64,000 nucleotides of DNA from Paragonimus westermani (GCA_008508345.1 QNGE01000136.1:175968-239967), one strand, 5' to 3'; shown: positions 26,870 to 40,038, counted from the first letter of the stretch. The notes: a model not told the origin generated them from the letters alone. Translations and numbers: made by a program.

Positions 26870-27260
26870 AACTTTTGTGCTGAATCGGAAGTTGGTCACG
26901 TTGCCGTGGCTTATGCGCGCTTCTGCACAGTAAACAGGGGAGCGGGATTCATTCCTGTTGATTTCTAAATCCAGGGAAGCCCCAGTAAACGCGACTTTGG
27001 CTCCACAACTGGAATTGGTTGCTGTTTTTCCGATGATTAGTGTTTACAAACGGCCGATTATTACTTTGGATGCAGCGTTCAAACCTGTATAATTCTGGAC
27101 AGATTGCATGATTTTTCTATCTTACCTTGCCGATGCCTTCACTGCGTTTAGCATGTTCGTTGCCAATCGAATGACCGCCGAACACAATTTGGCAGACCTT
27201 GATCAGTGACGGCATGTGTTGTTGAAACACAATTTGACAGATAGCGCCTCTCGTGGGGTA
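26870..27260 (+). pseudogene. Pao/BEL connection and RNase H region
   Basis: The block ESEVGHVAVAYARF (26886-26927) matches the Pao 'DASE.GYGAVAY.R' RNase H strand. Further on, MFVANRMTAEHNLADLDQ, a stop and RHVLLKHNLTDSASRG (27151-27255) match the conserved 'FVANRV..I....' and 'W.HV....NPAD.ASRG' signature of Pao/BEL RNase H. This is the clearest family marker in the element. Confidence 0.8.
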
Positions 27261-30200
27261 CAGGAGGCATAATTACTTGGTTGTTTCGTGCAACATTTCT
27301 GGTATTGCTCCCCGTGGTTTGACCCAAAATGTTTGCTACCGTGAGTGAATAAGCTGAGGTGAAGATGACGCGACTATCACCTCAGGTGAACGCGATCACA
27401 GTGGACGATATTTCTGTGTTTTGGGTACTCCGCTCCCGGAGATGGCTTGAGTTTTTGCACAGTGTATCTCAGTTGTGCATATTCCAGTCATATTGGCTTT
27501 TCACAAATCATCAATAGAATGGTCTTACGATAAACAGCGGTCACTTAAGACTAAGTGAAATTCAGCCAGCTAGGAGAGATATCAGTTGTTTGCGCGTTCT
27601 GGTGGGAGGAGTGGCGTCGACAGGTTGATTGCAATCGGCACCTGGTTCACATTTAGGATGCAAGTATTGAGTCACGGATAATGGCTCGCTCTTAAGCGTG
27701 CCGATTAGCGTTGGACACTTAGAGAGCTAAAATGATGCGAACCACGAAGAACGGCTTTCACGACACTGCTGACCTTGGTGTTAGACTTCGCGTTCCTAGC
27801 CTGACGTAATTTGGGTTTGAGGCCTGCCGACCTAGCAGCCGGTCAGGTTGGAAATCAGATCCAAATGCAACCGCCTCCCTGCAGGCAAGCTTTGGCTGCG
27901 TTAGGATTTTTCGGCCCGGCGTGCCAAATTTTCTAGATTAATCGTGTGAAAACCCGACCCAACTCAGTCTCTTCCCGGTGTTTGCCCATGCATATTCAAC
28001 GCTTCCTGCTTCTGACGGTTAACTGGAAAGTGACTCAATGTTTTTGTTATTCCAACTTTGTAGTTGAATGAATAGCCAGTTGCTGATTGGTGAACTTTAT
28101 TATGGTGGGGCGTGCATCCACTTTTGCGGCTTGGCTCGTTCCCATTGCTTCTGAACCTGCCGACTGCTCGAAGGAGATCTGCTGCATATGGATGTCACAT
28201 TGTGTGATTGTAGTTGATCTGTAGCCTGTTATGAACCAAACGGCAATCTTCTATCTTCCGATCGAAACTGTTGCGGTCACCTAAATATTCGCAACGATAT
28301 TTTGTTTAGTACTGCCATGGCATTGAGATCCAATCTTGTTTTTGTCATTTCCACTTATTCCCATTTATTGCTCAACGTCTTTGTGGAACATTGCACACTC
28401 CTCAACACCGACTTTTACACTGATCGAAGCTCATTGTTTTCTGCCGGTCCTGCAGGAAAATTTATTCTGGATGGTCAGGTAAATCCAACTGAGCAAGTCG
28501 AAGGTGTCACTGATGCAGTCTCATCCTCTTGCTCCCCTGTCAGTTGCAACAATTGTCGGAGTGTTCAGGCCGAATCAGCATCCAAACAAGCTGAGCTGAA
28601 AGTAGGGCATCTTAGAGCGGATGTTCACCCACACATGATTTCAGCTCGAGTTGAGTCAAAGGTAGAACAGACCAAGTTAAACGTTATGTTACGTGACAGG
28701 AATAAGGATAGCGGTTATGAGCACGTGGGATTAGAAAGCTGCAACAATAAAAGTGGGCGAAGCGCTCACATTCACGTTACTAGTTGACATACCTCAGTTA
28801 TATTCCGTTTGGAGCTAAACTCATCAGCGTGCTTATCTCAACCACATCAGCATATCATGCTGAACAAGGATAGCCCTGACGTTTCCACTACAACAGTTCT
28901 GACTCGCCGTAAACTAAATGGTAAACATGCGTTGGCGAAACGAGAGATGTAGCCTATGCCTAAATCTGAAATTGACGAGGGCCATCGAAGTTTTCTGACG
29001 AGATATACAGTGGTTTCGCAAACTAGCTTGCTGCGAAGATTATTGTCAAGGTCTCCTTCTTGATATGACCGTAGTTTCATTCAGGGGGTGTAAGCAACCT
29101 CATTGCACGCGCGATTGCCTTTCCCCTTCCATCCGGAAACGTATGCGACATCACGGCATCCATTCTATAGTTGGAGAGGTCTCTCATATCAACAACCAAG
29201 CGAGCGCCAGCTTCCACACATTTCAGCTCGAGGTATTTTTAAGGTACAAAGAATCACGGGAGCGCAGCTGTACTCCAGTCTAAGACGATCCCGGAAAGAC
29301 GGGAGTAAACAAGAAGCCCCATTATGCAGGCTAAGAAAGAACCTGCAAAGAGCCTCAGGCATTCACCGGACTTTAAAGTAGCTCTGTGGTGTGCAAACCT
29401 GCTTTCTGTTAGTATCAGATGTCAGCACTCTGAGGTCTCCGTCGTTGCTGAGCAGGGGAACCAGTGTTCATTGACCTGATGTGCCCCACGTATCTGGAAT
29501 CTCAAAAGGTCAATTGTTTGAGTTTACCGACAGCATTTCTGAGCCGTCCGTTTTGAAAGTGTGTCCAGGCATTCGTGTGGCATTTTGCTGTCTTCATCTA
29601 AATGAATCTTTCTTGTGTTTGCGGCAATAAGGTGGATGAACGCAATTAGCTGGTTCATTAAGTCTCCGAGGAAAATAAATATTAAGCGTTAGAGCACTGG
29701 CCGTTGTTAAACATCACTCAGGACGAGCGGCCAATCAAAAAATTATTGTTGGGTAATCATGACAGCAAATGACCTATGAAGAAAGTCTGGTGTTCGGCCT
29801 GCAATAGGCTAGCTGACACATAAGCTCTCAACCTGATAACCAAATGATTCTGCCGAACCTTCCAAACAGGTTTGTTGGAATAGAGCGTCCGCAGTCTCGT
29901 CTTCAGCCCTCGCTTCGATCCGTTACCTTTCGACAAGAAGATGGCTTTTCAAACAAGGTTGACTCCTCTAAACTCCACTAGGTCTCTCACTGAAGAGCCT
30001 ATGGTAGTTTGAGTGCTCCTGAATGCAATAAGTCACCAGCCGCCTCGTCACCTTAAAAACACTCGGAGTTAGCTACGGGCCTTTAGTTATTGGTTGCCGA
30101 TTGTCTTGCCTGTGCACAGGCGTGGTCACTGCTTGTATTCACCAGCCTGGCAATCAGCCTCCCCTAAAAGGTCCTCGAGTAGTATGTGTTGCTTTAGCGC

Positions 30201-31319
30201 CGGCTCGTGTATCGACAAAGAATGCACGCTACCCGAGAGACTTCTCTGTGGAAACCACCCGCAGTGAAAGCTTCACCTCGACCGCAACGAAGGCCGTCTC
30301 AACAAAACAGCTCGGCACAATCGAGGAAGTCGATTCGCGTACTATCCGAAGACTAGCCAGAACCGTACTGTCGAGTAGTTGGCGAAGCCTTGTTTGTGCA
30401 TTCAGAGGCTTCACTTTCATAAGGTTTATCAACGATGTGGGTTGAGTTGCAGTTCTGTGGCGCCAAATTTCTTACCCTCGAGAGCCTTATTGGTCTTTCA
30501 TTCGACTTCAGGGCTAAGCTTTTCCAAAAATCCCGGCGCTTTTTTAGCCCTGAGGTATCACACCTATTTTACATTCTCTTATAAGAGTCCTAAAAGCCGT
30601 AATTCGCCCGAACGTTTACCCACTGACTAGGTACACTCTTGAAAATGGCGTGCAGTTTTATGTTAGGTTAAGAAGGCCCCCATAAATGGGTATGACTGCA
30701 ATACAAAAAAGCATATCGTTTCAGGAGGGACACAGCCAGGAACTCTTTGCCGGCCTACTTTAAGGTGCGTGCAACCTCCCTCATCTACGCAAGCGAACGT
30801 CTCTTGATATTCCGTCGAGCACGGGTTGGTGACATCTGCATTTCCCCCTTTGCCCAACCTACTTCTAGCAGCACGCAGTTGATGCCACCGTTTGCCGCAA
30901 CCTGTCTGCGCGTTATTTGTAGAAGTCTAGTGCGGAAAACCCGAGATACCACCTGGACCAATATCCGGCCAGTAACCCCTGGGATACGCCATGTGGTGGC
31001 ATAAGCACTGGTAGTCTACGACCATTCACAGCAACAACACAGAAAAACTGCTGCAAGTTCGTGCCTCCTGAGTGAGAAAATGTCCGCTGAAACCTCTCAT
31101 TATTAAAAACTTGCTCAGTTGCCCTGAACATTTCAATATTCTCCACCGGAAACGGCGTAAGGAACGCCCCGGCAATGTAGCACGTAATATCCAAATTCGG
31201 TCGAAAATACCCATTGAAGTCATGAGAACTTGTTTTTTTGATGTTTGATCGTCAGGCTAATTACAACACAGTAAATATGAATAACGTGACTAGTGTGAAT
31301 CATAAAAACGGTCAATAGG
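27261..31319. other. No recognised gene apart from one open frame
   Basis: The first few hundred bases may hold the worn Pao/BEL integrase, but I see no HHCC or D,D,E landmarks. A 156-codon ATG frame at 28317-28787 is listed separately. A 114-codon frame at 30101-30445 and a 93-codon minus-strand frame at 30913-31194 match nothing I know. Confidence 0.3.
28317..28787 (+). CDS. Unrecognised 156-codon open frame
   Basis: The frame starts at an ATG in the context GCCATGG and ends with TGA-adjacent TAG-free sequence at 28787. The first ~25 residues are hydrophobic (LVFVISTYSHLLLNVFVE) and could be a signal peptide or membrane segment; the rest is polar, with a cysteine pair in SCNNC and many charged residues. 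It lies about 1 kb past the Pao/BEL pol remnant on the same strand. It matches no family I know. Chance is a real possibility for a frame this long in a 64-kb window. Confidence 0.2.
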   Translation: MALRSNLVFVISTYSHLLLNVFVEHCTLLNTDFYTDRSSLFSAGPAGKFILDGQVNPTEQVEGVTDAVSSSCSPVSCNNCRSVQAESASKQAELKVGHLRADVHPHMISARVESKVEQTKLNVMLRDRNKDSGYEHVGLESCNNKSGRSAHIHVTS

Positions 31320-31713
31320 TGTCGAGCATCATATATTGGTCGTACTACAAGGCGATTGCCAAAGGCGATTGCCGGACAGAGTGCGTGAACACCATCCTGC
31401 GTGGCTGAACAGTGGTGTGATAAAGACGGTTTCAAGTGCGATTGTTGCTCACTTGACCGACTCCAATCATTCTGTTAGTAAGAAAGATGCTTTTTGGATT
31501 GTCTACCGAGTGCCAAGGAATCGATCAAAAATGGTGAGATTTCGAATGTTGACGGTTGCCGAAGCCATCAGCATCCGATTGCGCAACCCTGACCTCTGCG
31601 CTCAGAACAAGTTCCTGCGGACACTTAATATGCAAATTATCGGAGCTGTTCGAGGATATGACAGTTTCGCACCACAGTCCTTCATATGGACCGTCAGAGT
31701 CAGCCCCAGCTAA
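31320..31713 (+). pseudogene. Penelope-like element GIY-YIG endonuclease fragment
   Basis: The frame from 31320 reads CRASYIGRTTRRLP, the catalytic 'C.C..SYIGRT.R.L..R..EH' start of the endonuclease domain of Penelope-like elements. A 13-bp tandem duplication (31349-31361 and 31362-31374, differing only in the last base) then shifts the frame. The rest continues in the next frame as RLPDRVREHHPAWLNSG, IVAHLTDSNHSV and LTVAEAISIRLRNPDLC, ending with TAA-type stop at 31713. The upstream reverse transcriptase was not recognised, so only the 3' end of the element is seen; 5' truncation is usual for this group. Confidence 0.8.
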
Positions 31714-34700
31714 CAGAAAAGTAACCGGAATGTTTTTACGATTGAAAAGTATTATATCCATGTGAATCTTTTATCACCATTTGAGTGGTCCGGGCTAAAA
31801 GATGCATCCCGACAAGAATATCTCAGTAAACAACACCTTCTATGACAACCAAGTCCACGCAACAGCTAGGACTGCGGGGTTATTTTTGAAACGCATCTGT
31901 TCACCTCATTTCGCCAGGTAAAGAGGTTTCAGGCAATAAAGTACACAACCACCATTCCGGGTGAGTTTGTGTTGTGGACCAAGAACGTGGATGACACAAG
32001 TGCTGTTCATTCAGAAAACCAGTACACGGGTTATACGTCTCAACCTGTCTACGAACAAAAACACTTATTTGTACACGACACAGGTCTCAATACGTACCGG
32101 TCGCTGTGGAAGTCAGAACTCGGTTCCTTCATGTAGCAAGAGCCATTTCATGACATTCTGCCTTCCAATGATCCTCTCCTTATCTTTTCCGTATTTTCCC
32201 GCAGTCTTTTCAAAGTTGGAATTCATGCTGTTGCGTTGCTACTGAATGGTGATAATGCAAACGTCCCCCCTCATTACACTTGCTCCTCCGTCTGTAACAA
32301 TCGACCTGATGCAACTGATGGGCATTTTCTACCCCTGTTTGTTTCATGGGGCACGAGGACCAGAGGCCCTCTATACCTAACCCAAATATCATGAAAACTC
32401 CAGCCGCTTCTTCCGTTGACTCTCCCTTGGCGCGGCTCCCTCAGGATCAGCTACTAGCGTTCGCTCTCACCCGAAGCGAGTTCTTCTGAGAGGCGCACTT
32501 TCGCGCAATCGGCTTCTAACGCCAGATACAAATGTACAAGAGCCTTGGCTGCAGTTAAATCTTTCCTTTCAGCTGTGAACAGTTTTGACAAGCCACAGAA
32601 CGCAAAACTTTCATAGCACGCCACAGAACGCACAATTTTATGGCACGCCACAGATAACAATTTTATGGTCTAACCGTAACCGTCTCACTTGTCCTTCTGG
32701 AAAGATTGAACACCACCATGCATTAGTCACTCAGTGTACTGTTATGACTATCGGCTACAATTCCTCCAGATGAATGTCTTTGTGGGTGTGTGCGGCTATC
32801 GGGAGTATAGTCACTTTTCACTGTTGTATGTCTAGTGGCGAACCCACCTGCGTGTTTTGCTCCATTTTTCTTCATTTTTATCCACTCACGGGCCGCGAAT
32901 TGTTTTGACATATCATATTGTCATACTGTTTCCCACAAAAACAATGAGCGATCTATGCCCTAGAAAAAAATCCAAGCATGATTTTCCTGTGCGCGAGACC
33001 AATAAGTAAGTGATCTATCATTTGAGACGCCCCCGGACTTGTAGCACCCTACTGAATCCAGTAAAAACCAGATCACTTCGCCACAAGTGAAATTAACTGA
33101 TGAACTACACCCTGACTCCCAAACTGACGTCCGACCTGCTGTGAAACCATATTCGCTTTACAAATTATTCATAACAAGGCAACCTGAGCACCGGAAGGAG
33201 CCCGTGCCACTGTTACAGATCTTCGTTCAATCCTGCCGGCGATAGCTCATCTGGTCTCCTTAGAATGTGTACAGCCAACACAGTAGACGAGAGTCCAAGC
33301 ACCATTCCTATCCGGTGTGGGCTTGTAAACCTTGGAACTCCTTCAACAAACATTTTGCTAGCGCCAAAACGATGGCTGTTTCCAAGACTAAGACCACCAC
33401 AATGGTTCCTGAGTCAAATCGAAGTCTTTCTCATTATGCATAACCATATGTGCACGTTTATATCCCATATCTAGTCAAACTGTGCATTTGCCTACATATG
33501 AATCTAAGTGTATAGCGGAGGTCGCAAGCATTCAATTTACTCACTTCACAATGCCTAAATTTCGCGAGTTTGATTCCGCGTTTGATTTCTTAACTGAAAT
33601 ATAATGGTCAGTCGTCCCTGACTGAATTTTACAGTTTGATGGCTTTTATTCGCTCTGTAGTCTCGATTTTGATGGTGTCCAGGTTTTCTAAGTAGAGAGC
33701 AGTAATCGCTTGAACTGTAAGCCGTTTTAGGAATCTGCCCGCGAGAAGGACTGTGTAGTGCGGTATTAGGTGACTCCACACTTCGTTACGAGTAGACAAT
33801 ATGTGGCGGTCATATCATATGGATATGACTGCACAAAAGTTGTCCGTAATCGCTGCAGCACTCAGAGAAGAAATAACGCAAATGACACACGTCCTTTCAA
33901 ATTTTTATATCAGCCGACAAGTCTGCGTGCTGTGTTGCTGTCAGCTATTCTGCTGACATGTGACAGGCTGCCAAGAGGAAATATGCGTCCACAAGATCTG
34001 TCCGAAGCGCACCGAGGGACTTCTCTTGCCCTTTGGTGGTGAACCATGCTGCTGTATCAAATTTCCGTGTCTGCTGTGGTCGTCACAATCCTTTCGCCCT
34101 TAGGATGTTGACTGAAACTGAGCACAAACCCTCTGGAAGTACGTACACCTCTGTCTCTGGAAGGGCACGCTCTGCTGTCAATACACAAACGTTCAAAAGT
34201 CAAGGCCTCTAAGAAACTCACGAAAGACTCTTGAAATCCCAGGAAAGGAAGATGAGGAACCCTGGTCTTCGTAAAAGATGATTATGACGCCTTGCACTCC
34301 GGCTTCTGTCATTGGCCGACTAGAAAAGCGAGCGCATTAAACAGTAGCAAACCCCGACTAGCAGGGACAAAACTCACGGAGAGTTCTCAACACCAGGGCA
34401 TGATTCAAGAAGCTGCGCAGTGGAAGTGGTAAAACCATGAGATACCACCGATGAAGTGTCAGAAGCGTAAGCTTAAAGGGAAAGTACCTGAGCGGTTAAG
34501 CGAAGTAGGACTACACTAATCCGAGACATCCCAGAATCCTAAAGTTGTCTTCATCAACACAAAAAGGATCAGCAGCCAATATTCGCGCATGTGCTTGAGG
34601 TGACTTATATATAAGTTCGGCGTATCCGCCGCATCTGGAAAACTCGTCCGAAACCTCGCGAAGCTCTGTCAAGTAGCAATAAACGAAACTTCATATTATG

Positions 34701-35938
34701 CAGCCATTGTGCTCTGGGTGTCATATTATTCAGGCGAGATATGGTTCCCCTGTGTGCTCCAAGGGAGGACGGGCAGAACTCAGGTTGGGAAAAGAAGTAA
34801 AAGATGCGGATGAGTCGCTTGCTGACGTGCACGACGTCATCAGCGTAAGCGAATCCGAGCCAAAATAGGCATCACCTTCGGCAAGCGCACAACATCGGGT
34901 GCTCAGCGTCTCGCGCGCCCAACACACCGGATTTCCATCTCAGACCCTAGACCATTTTTAATCAACTTCCACCTAACAGTTCTGTATCTATCGCACTTCG
35001 AATGTGGCACACGTCGGAAGCACTTCCCAACCTCAGCTCAGACTGAACCCAACTGGGTCAAGGCCTGATGGCGGAACGTCACACCTTTTGGTGCTGCCAG
35101 TGTGAGCTGGATGACAGGGATACTAGAGAACATCAGTGGACCCTCACCATCCACATGGATGAAAGACTGGCACGAGCGCCCCATAAAGTGTCGACCGAGC
35201 TCAATGGGTACATGCAATATATACAACGACAAAACTTCTCATTTAGTTGGATACCCGCTGCGGCAACCTGCCAGCGTTGCATTCTACTGGCAGCAATTCC
35301 AGACCACCCAGGACGTCTCATCATGTCGCTAAATTATTAAGACGTAGTGTGCTAGCGTGCTCTTTGTTTTCACTCTGGTTAGGGGCCTTGTGAGTCTGCT
35401 ACCGTATCATGTTAGCAATCTGTAAGTCTTGTTGCACTTACTCGCTTGCCTTTGGTTTACATCACTTGAAAAATCACCACTGCTGTCTTAAAACAGCCGG
35501 CAACAGATATTTCTAGATTGTGTTGCCACAATTTAAGGTCCTTACAAAGACCCACAAAATCTAAGTGCCACGAGATTTTCTCGACGAACACTGCCGATGA
35601 CGTTTTGTCGAGTTGCTGATCGCAGTAACCAGACTATGACGAAACCTTTGAACGCACTGACTGTGTTGTAGGGAGCTAGCCAACATAGCTACACGGCGAG
35701 ATACTGCTTCGGGGAATTTCTACAAGTTCCAGTTGAGTGGAAATAATTTAATTGACCGTATTCAACGAAATACGCCCGACTACAATTTCAACGAGCTTCC
35801 CCCTATCGAATTCGGAAACAATATGTCTCTTCAGTAGTCGCGTGTCTTAATTGAAAGAATCACGTAGAAAGTAAGTGACAGGAGCTGATTCTTTTTAAAC
35901 CTAAGAAGAAGACCGCGCGATTGCCTTTGTAACTACCT
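31714..35938. other. No recognised gene
   Basis: Open frames of up to 94 codons occur on both strands (for example 31961-32245, 33770-34042, 35068-35340) but none has family motifs. The stretch lies between remnants of a Penelope-like and a gypsy element, so worn-out transposon sequence is likely. Confidence 0.3.
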
Positions 35939-36642
35939 GGAGATAATCTCGGTCTGCCTGCCGTACGATGTGTAAAATCCCTCCAAAAATCTTAGGTAAT
36001 ATTGCACATATGATTGTAAGGATCTTTGTCTATCGTCTGCTGGATACACGTGATCGCATTTGCTTGACTGCACGTTTTTCGGCCTATGTGCACCAATAGC
36101 GCCACACACTTCCGGCATGCTTACGCGCTCGACGGTCGGATCTTTAACCCTCTAGCTGCTTTCGCGTTAGGCTGTCGGTTAGCGCTATTTGAAACCTCTT
36201 GTGCAGTATGCATTTGGTCTCGCTTAGTTAACATTCTTACTCCGTGTCTAGCATTCGCTGCGCGTGTGTGGGAGGCGCACAAACTGAAACTGCTGATCCC
36301 GAATATTCTATGAATTGTCGCAGGTATATTTTGCCCTCCTGGCATGAGCCATTATTGCCCTTTCATTTGCTTATTTGACATTATTATTTGTTACAATCTA
36401 CATTATGCGGAAACAAGTTATGGTTCTCCAGACCTTTCCGTCAGTGCACTTCCCTTCTCGATCACACCATTTGAGGAGAACATCTCTTGGAGCTGGTTCG
36501 CACAGCTAGCTAGTCAAGCAAATGTGATCACACGTATTTAGCAGACGATAGACAAAGATCCTCACAATCATATGTGCAATGTGACCTAGGGTTTTGGGAG
36601 GGATTTTACACATCGTACAGCAGGCAGACCGAGGTTATTTCC
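35939..36642. mobile_element. 704-bp element with long terminal inverted repeats
   Basis: The left arm (35939-36069) and right arm (36511-36642) are inverted copies of each other over about 131 bp with roughly one mismatch in ten. Both start GGARATAAYCTCGGTCTGCC. The ~440-bp centre codes for nothing I recognise. The layout fits a non-autonomous DNA transposon (MITE or fold-back element). I could not define a target-site duplication. It sits just beyond the 3' end of the gypsy pol remnant. Confidence 0.8.
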
Positions 36643-36919
36643 ATGTCGCTACACTGGACAGCGGAAGCATACTGCCAAAAGTTTAACCGCTTTTTTCACA
36701 GAAGATGAACACGGACACCGTTCAGGCAGTTACCAAATAAGCTGGTGAACCAGAACAACCTCAAACGACTCACCAACAGGATAAGGCTTTCTTTTTCGTT
36801 TCGAAAGAAAACTTCTTGTCGACGCAGTCTGCTGTAGGTCGGGTCATCTAAAATCGACCTGGTAAGAGAGTGAGACAACAACAAAAATTAGACACGGCGG
36901 ACGTCCACGTAACCTGCAA

Positions 36920-39860
36920 ATCTCACTGGTCTACACAAACCTCGATCGCGTATGCTCTGAGTGCTTGGCTCCGTCGAGACAGGTGGAGTCGCAACTGAAA
37001 CTGAATCTGTACCAACGCTAGGTAACGTATCGGCCAAATAGGAGGTTGCTGCTCGCGAATCAGTTTCCTTATGGGCACCTCTATAAACGCTGGCTTCAGT
37101 CAGTCGATAGAGATCACCTCGCGTTTATCATCGCGTTCCAACACGAATGTCTTGGCATAGATTGCAAGTATGCTGAACGGTCCGGTATACGGCGGGTGTA
37201 AAGGTTGTCGAGGAGTTACTGCACGAAACAAAACATGAATGCAAGCTGACAAACGGAGATGTACGTACGTTGGCGTCGTCTGTTCTCTTGGTGGAAGTGG
37301 TCGGCGTCGTCTCATGTGTTGGGCCAACCGCTCGCCGTAATCCGCGAGACTGGTAGGTCCCATTGCACGTGGGGCAACCAACTCCTCGGGTCAACTTTAG
37401 GAGCACCCATGGACAAACTGGGCGGATGTGATACGCAGGTATGCCCTCAGCGTGTTACGAATACCTAACAAAAAACCTCTTGCCATGAGGTGAACTTTTC
37501 AATCACCGATGAAAACGCTCAAACACCCCGTTGGCTGCCGGGTGGTAAGCTGTTGTGCGGATTCTACTACAGCCTAGCGCGCTGAGGAGTGATGTGAAGG
37601 CCAAGTCAAACTGTGACTCGCGATCGGTGGTCACCACAGAAGGGCAACCAAACTGAGCGACCTAACGTTCCAAGAATTCCCGTGCGACGGTTTCCGACGA
37701 GCAATTCGGAATTGGTGCAGCTTCTGGCCAATGTGTAAACCTGTCTACGCATGTCGTCAGGGTGTACGTACATCCATCCGATGGTGGCATAGATCCGACC
37801 AGGTTGACATACACATGGTAGAAACGCTCATCAGGGGCTGCAGAAATTCCCACTGGGCTACGCGTGTGACGATGAATTTTAGGCCGCGGCAGTGCATGCA
37901 TGCTTTCGCCAAGGTGCGGACGTCCCGATTGACATTTCGCCAGACAAAGCGCTGTACAACCAATTTGACTGTTAAACGTATGCCAGGGTGAGACATGTTG
38001 TGCAACGTAGAAAATTCGGTGGCGGAAGGCCATCAGAATAACCACACGAGCGATGCCTTGTGAAGTGTTACAAATAATCGTACTTCCGGAGCAATTCATG
38101 GGAACAATTTCTAACTTAAAAGAACTGCACTTGCGGAGTTGTTCTGTCTTCGGATCGTTGTCCTGTGAGGATGCGATCGCCGCCAGGGAGACTGAGCTTT
38201 CCGTCGTGCTCAGTGTAGCATTACCGCGCAAGGGAGCATCGGTGTCTGGGTTTGCAATACCTGAAATATGACAAATATCGGTCGTGAACTGAGCAATATA
38301 ATCCATGTGTCCGGTCTCTGGGGGAATACCTGTCGGTTGTCGAACGTAAAGCGCACGCTAGCGGCTTATGGTTTGTGAAGACAATCAAGTCCCTTCTTCC
38401 AAGGACATGTCGAAAATGGCCGATAACAAGATATACCGCTGACAGTCCTTTTCCGAAAGCACTATACCTCGACTCAGTTGGTTGTAACCGTCTAGAGAAA
38501 AAGGGTACCGAGCACCAGTGGGCGCCCAGTTGCTGCTGCAGGAACGCCCCTACAGCCACGTCTGATGCACTCACAGTTAGCGATAAGGGAGCATATAATT
38601 GATGATGCGCCAGGGATCCCATATTGGCGATAGCCCTTTTTAAATTAATTAAAGCCATTTTTGCGGCTGTTGTAAGTGACAATGAGGGTGCCTCACCTCT
38701 GAATAGGTCGGTGAGCGGTCGCATTAGACGGGCACGGTTAGGCATGAAACGGCAGTGAAAATTCACTAAGCCATCGAAACGACGATGTTTTTTGAACGGT
38801 GTGGGTTCCGGGTAGTCCATTGTTGCCTGTACTTTGACGAGGAGAGGTTCGATTCCGCTTGCGGATATATTGTGACCCAGGAAGGCTACGCGGGACGCTC
38901 CGAAAGAGCATTTAACTAAGTGTGTGGTCACTCCATGATGCGACAACCGGGTGAATAATGAACGCAAGTGTACGCAATGTTCCTCATGTGATGAGCTAGC
39001 CATTGAGATATCATCTAAGTACGGATAAACACCGTCCGGTCCACGACACACGTCGTGACTAAAACGTTGGAAAGGTTGAACGGCGTTGCTTAGGCCAAAA
39101 GGTATGCGTAAGAATTCGAAAAGTCTGGACGGTGTTATGACTGCTGTACTTGGGACGTCTTCGAGGTTGCTGGAATCTGGTTATAAGCGCATACCAGGTC
39201 GATTTTAGTGAATATCTACTTCCACGTCAGGTTTGTCGTCAAGTCCTAAATGTGAGGGATTAGGTAACTATCGGGAGCCACTGAGTTGTTCGACGCGCGA
39301 TAGTCGTCGCACGGGCGCCAGTCGTCATCAGCCTTTTTGGGCACCATGAGCAACGGCAAAGCCCACGGATTATTCACGGACGGACAATGCCGAGTTGGAG
39401 CATATGCTCAAATTCGGCTCAGGCAATTCCGAGCTTATCGGTGGCTAAGCGGCATGGACGACTTCGAACTGGCGGCCCTCGATTGACAATGTGATACGCG
39501 ACGTCGGTTGTCACGGCCGGTAGTTCGTTAGCCGGTCGAATCAGTTGAAGTCGGATAAAAGTTTCCCTTGGGGCTCGCAAATTACGGGACTGGCTAACGT
39601 ATGGCTGATCACAGCTGCGTGCGACGGCTTGCCACGAACACTTAGTTTAGTCGAAGTGTCGATCAGGCGCAATCTACGTGCGTCGACCAGTTGATCGAAA
39701 TGTCGGAGAAAGTCGATTTCGACGATGGGGAAAGGTATATCAGCTACAAGAGAAACTCAGTAAAAATCGTGCCTAAGACCAAAGTTTAAATTCACCAGCC
39801 GACGACCGAAGATTCTAATGGGCGTACCATTTGCAGCTAGGAGAGTTGTGCCAGATTCTG
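36920..39860 (-). pseudogene. Gypsy pol: protease, RT, RNase H, integrase
   Basis: The protease area reads LLAANGTPIRIFGRRLVNL then FDQLVDARRLRLID. RT blocks include PVRSRPCRLATDKLGIA, a DDDWRPCDDYRASN block, KIDLVCAYNQIP, FEFLRIPFGLSNAV and the catalytic YLDDIS (about 39020). RNase H contains SLTVSASDVAVGAFLQQQLG and VFTNHKPLACAL. The integrase zinc part keeps CMHC. Its core reads VNLVGSMPPSDGCTYTL and CVDRFTHWPEAAPIP; the first catalytic Asp of 'V/H-D-L-V-G' appears as Asn. The tail has PLHPPYTGPFSILA and REVISIDRL (37170-37100). The longest clean frame is 38221-39051. Stops and shifts rule out function. Confidence 0.85.
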
Positions 39861-40038
39861 ATTGCGCATCCGTTACTCAATGTGGGATGGCACTAACCTA
39901 CGCTCCGGTGTCGATTTGACAAAAGCATTTTGGAAGTCAAATCCTTCAAAAAGAAAAGGCGACAGCCGTTTGACTGGCCTGCAGCTGTCGTCGCTGGAAA
40001 ACACCGGCCTGCTAGTTTAAACGCTTGTTTGCAAGACG

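Larger units (their letters stand above)
23440..27260 (+). mobile_element. Pao/BEL-type LTR retrotransposon remnant
   Basis: The order is gag-like, protease, reverse transcriptase, then connection/RNase H, all on the plus strand and in shifting frames. The gag part is weak: 23440-23930 has a PRKLIHRFFWWVK-like segment, and 24210-24330 a cysteine-rich stretch (CEHCHLT, CGCF). The pol blocks are described separately and carry the family call. LTRs and an integrase were not recognised. Multiple stops and frameshifts show it is inactive. Confidence 0.8.

Noticed and set aside
37731..38271. Plus-strand open frames
   Set aside because: They are antisense to the gypsy integrase and RNase H, which are clearly on the minus strand.
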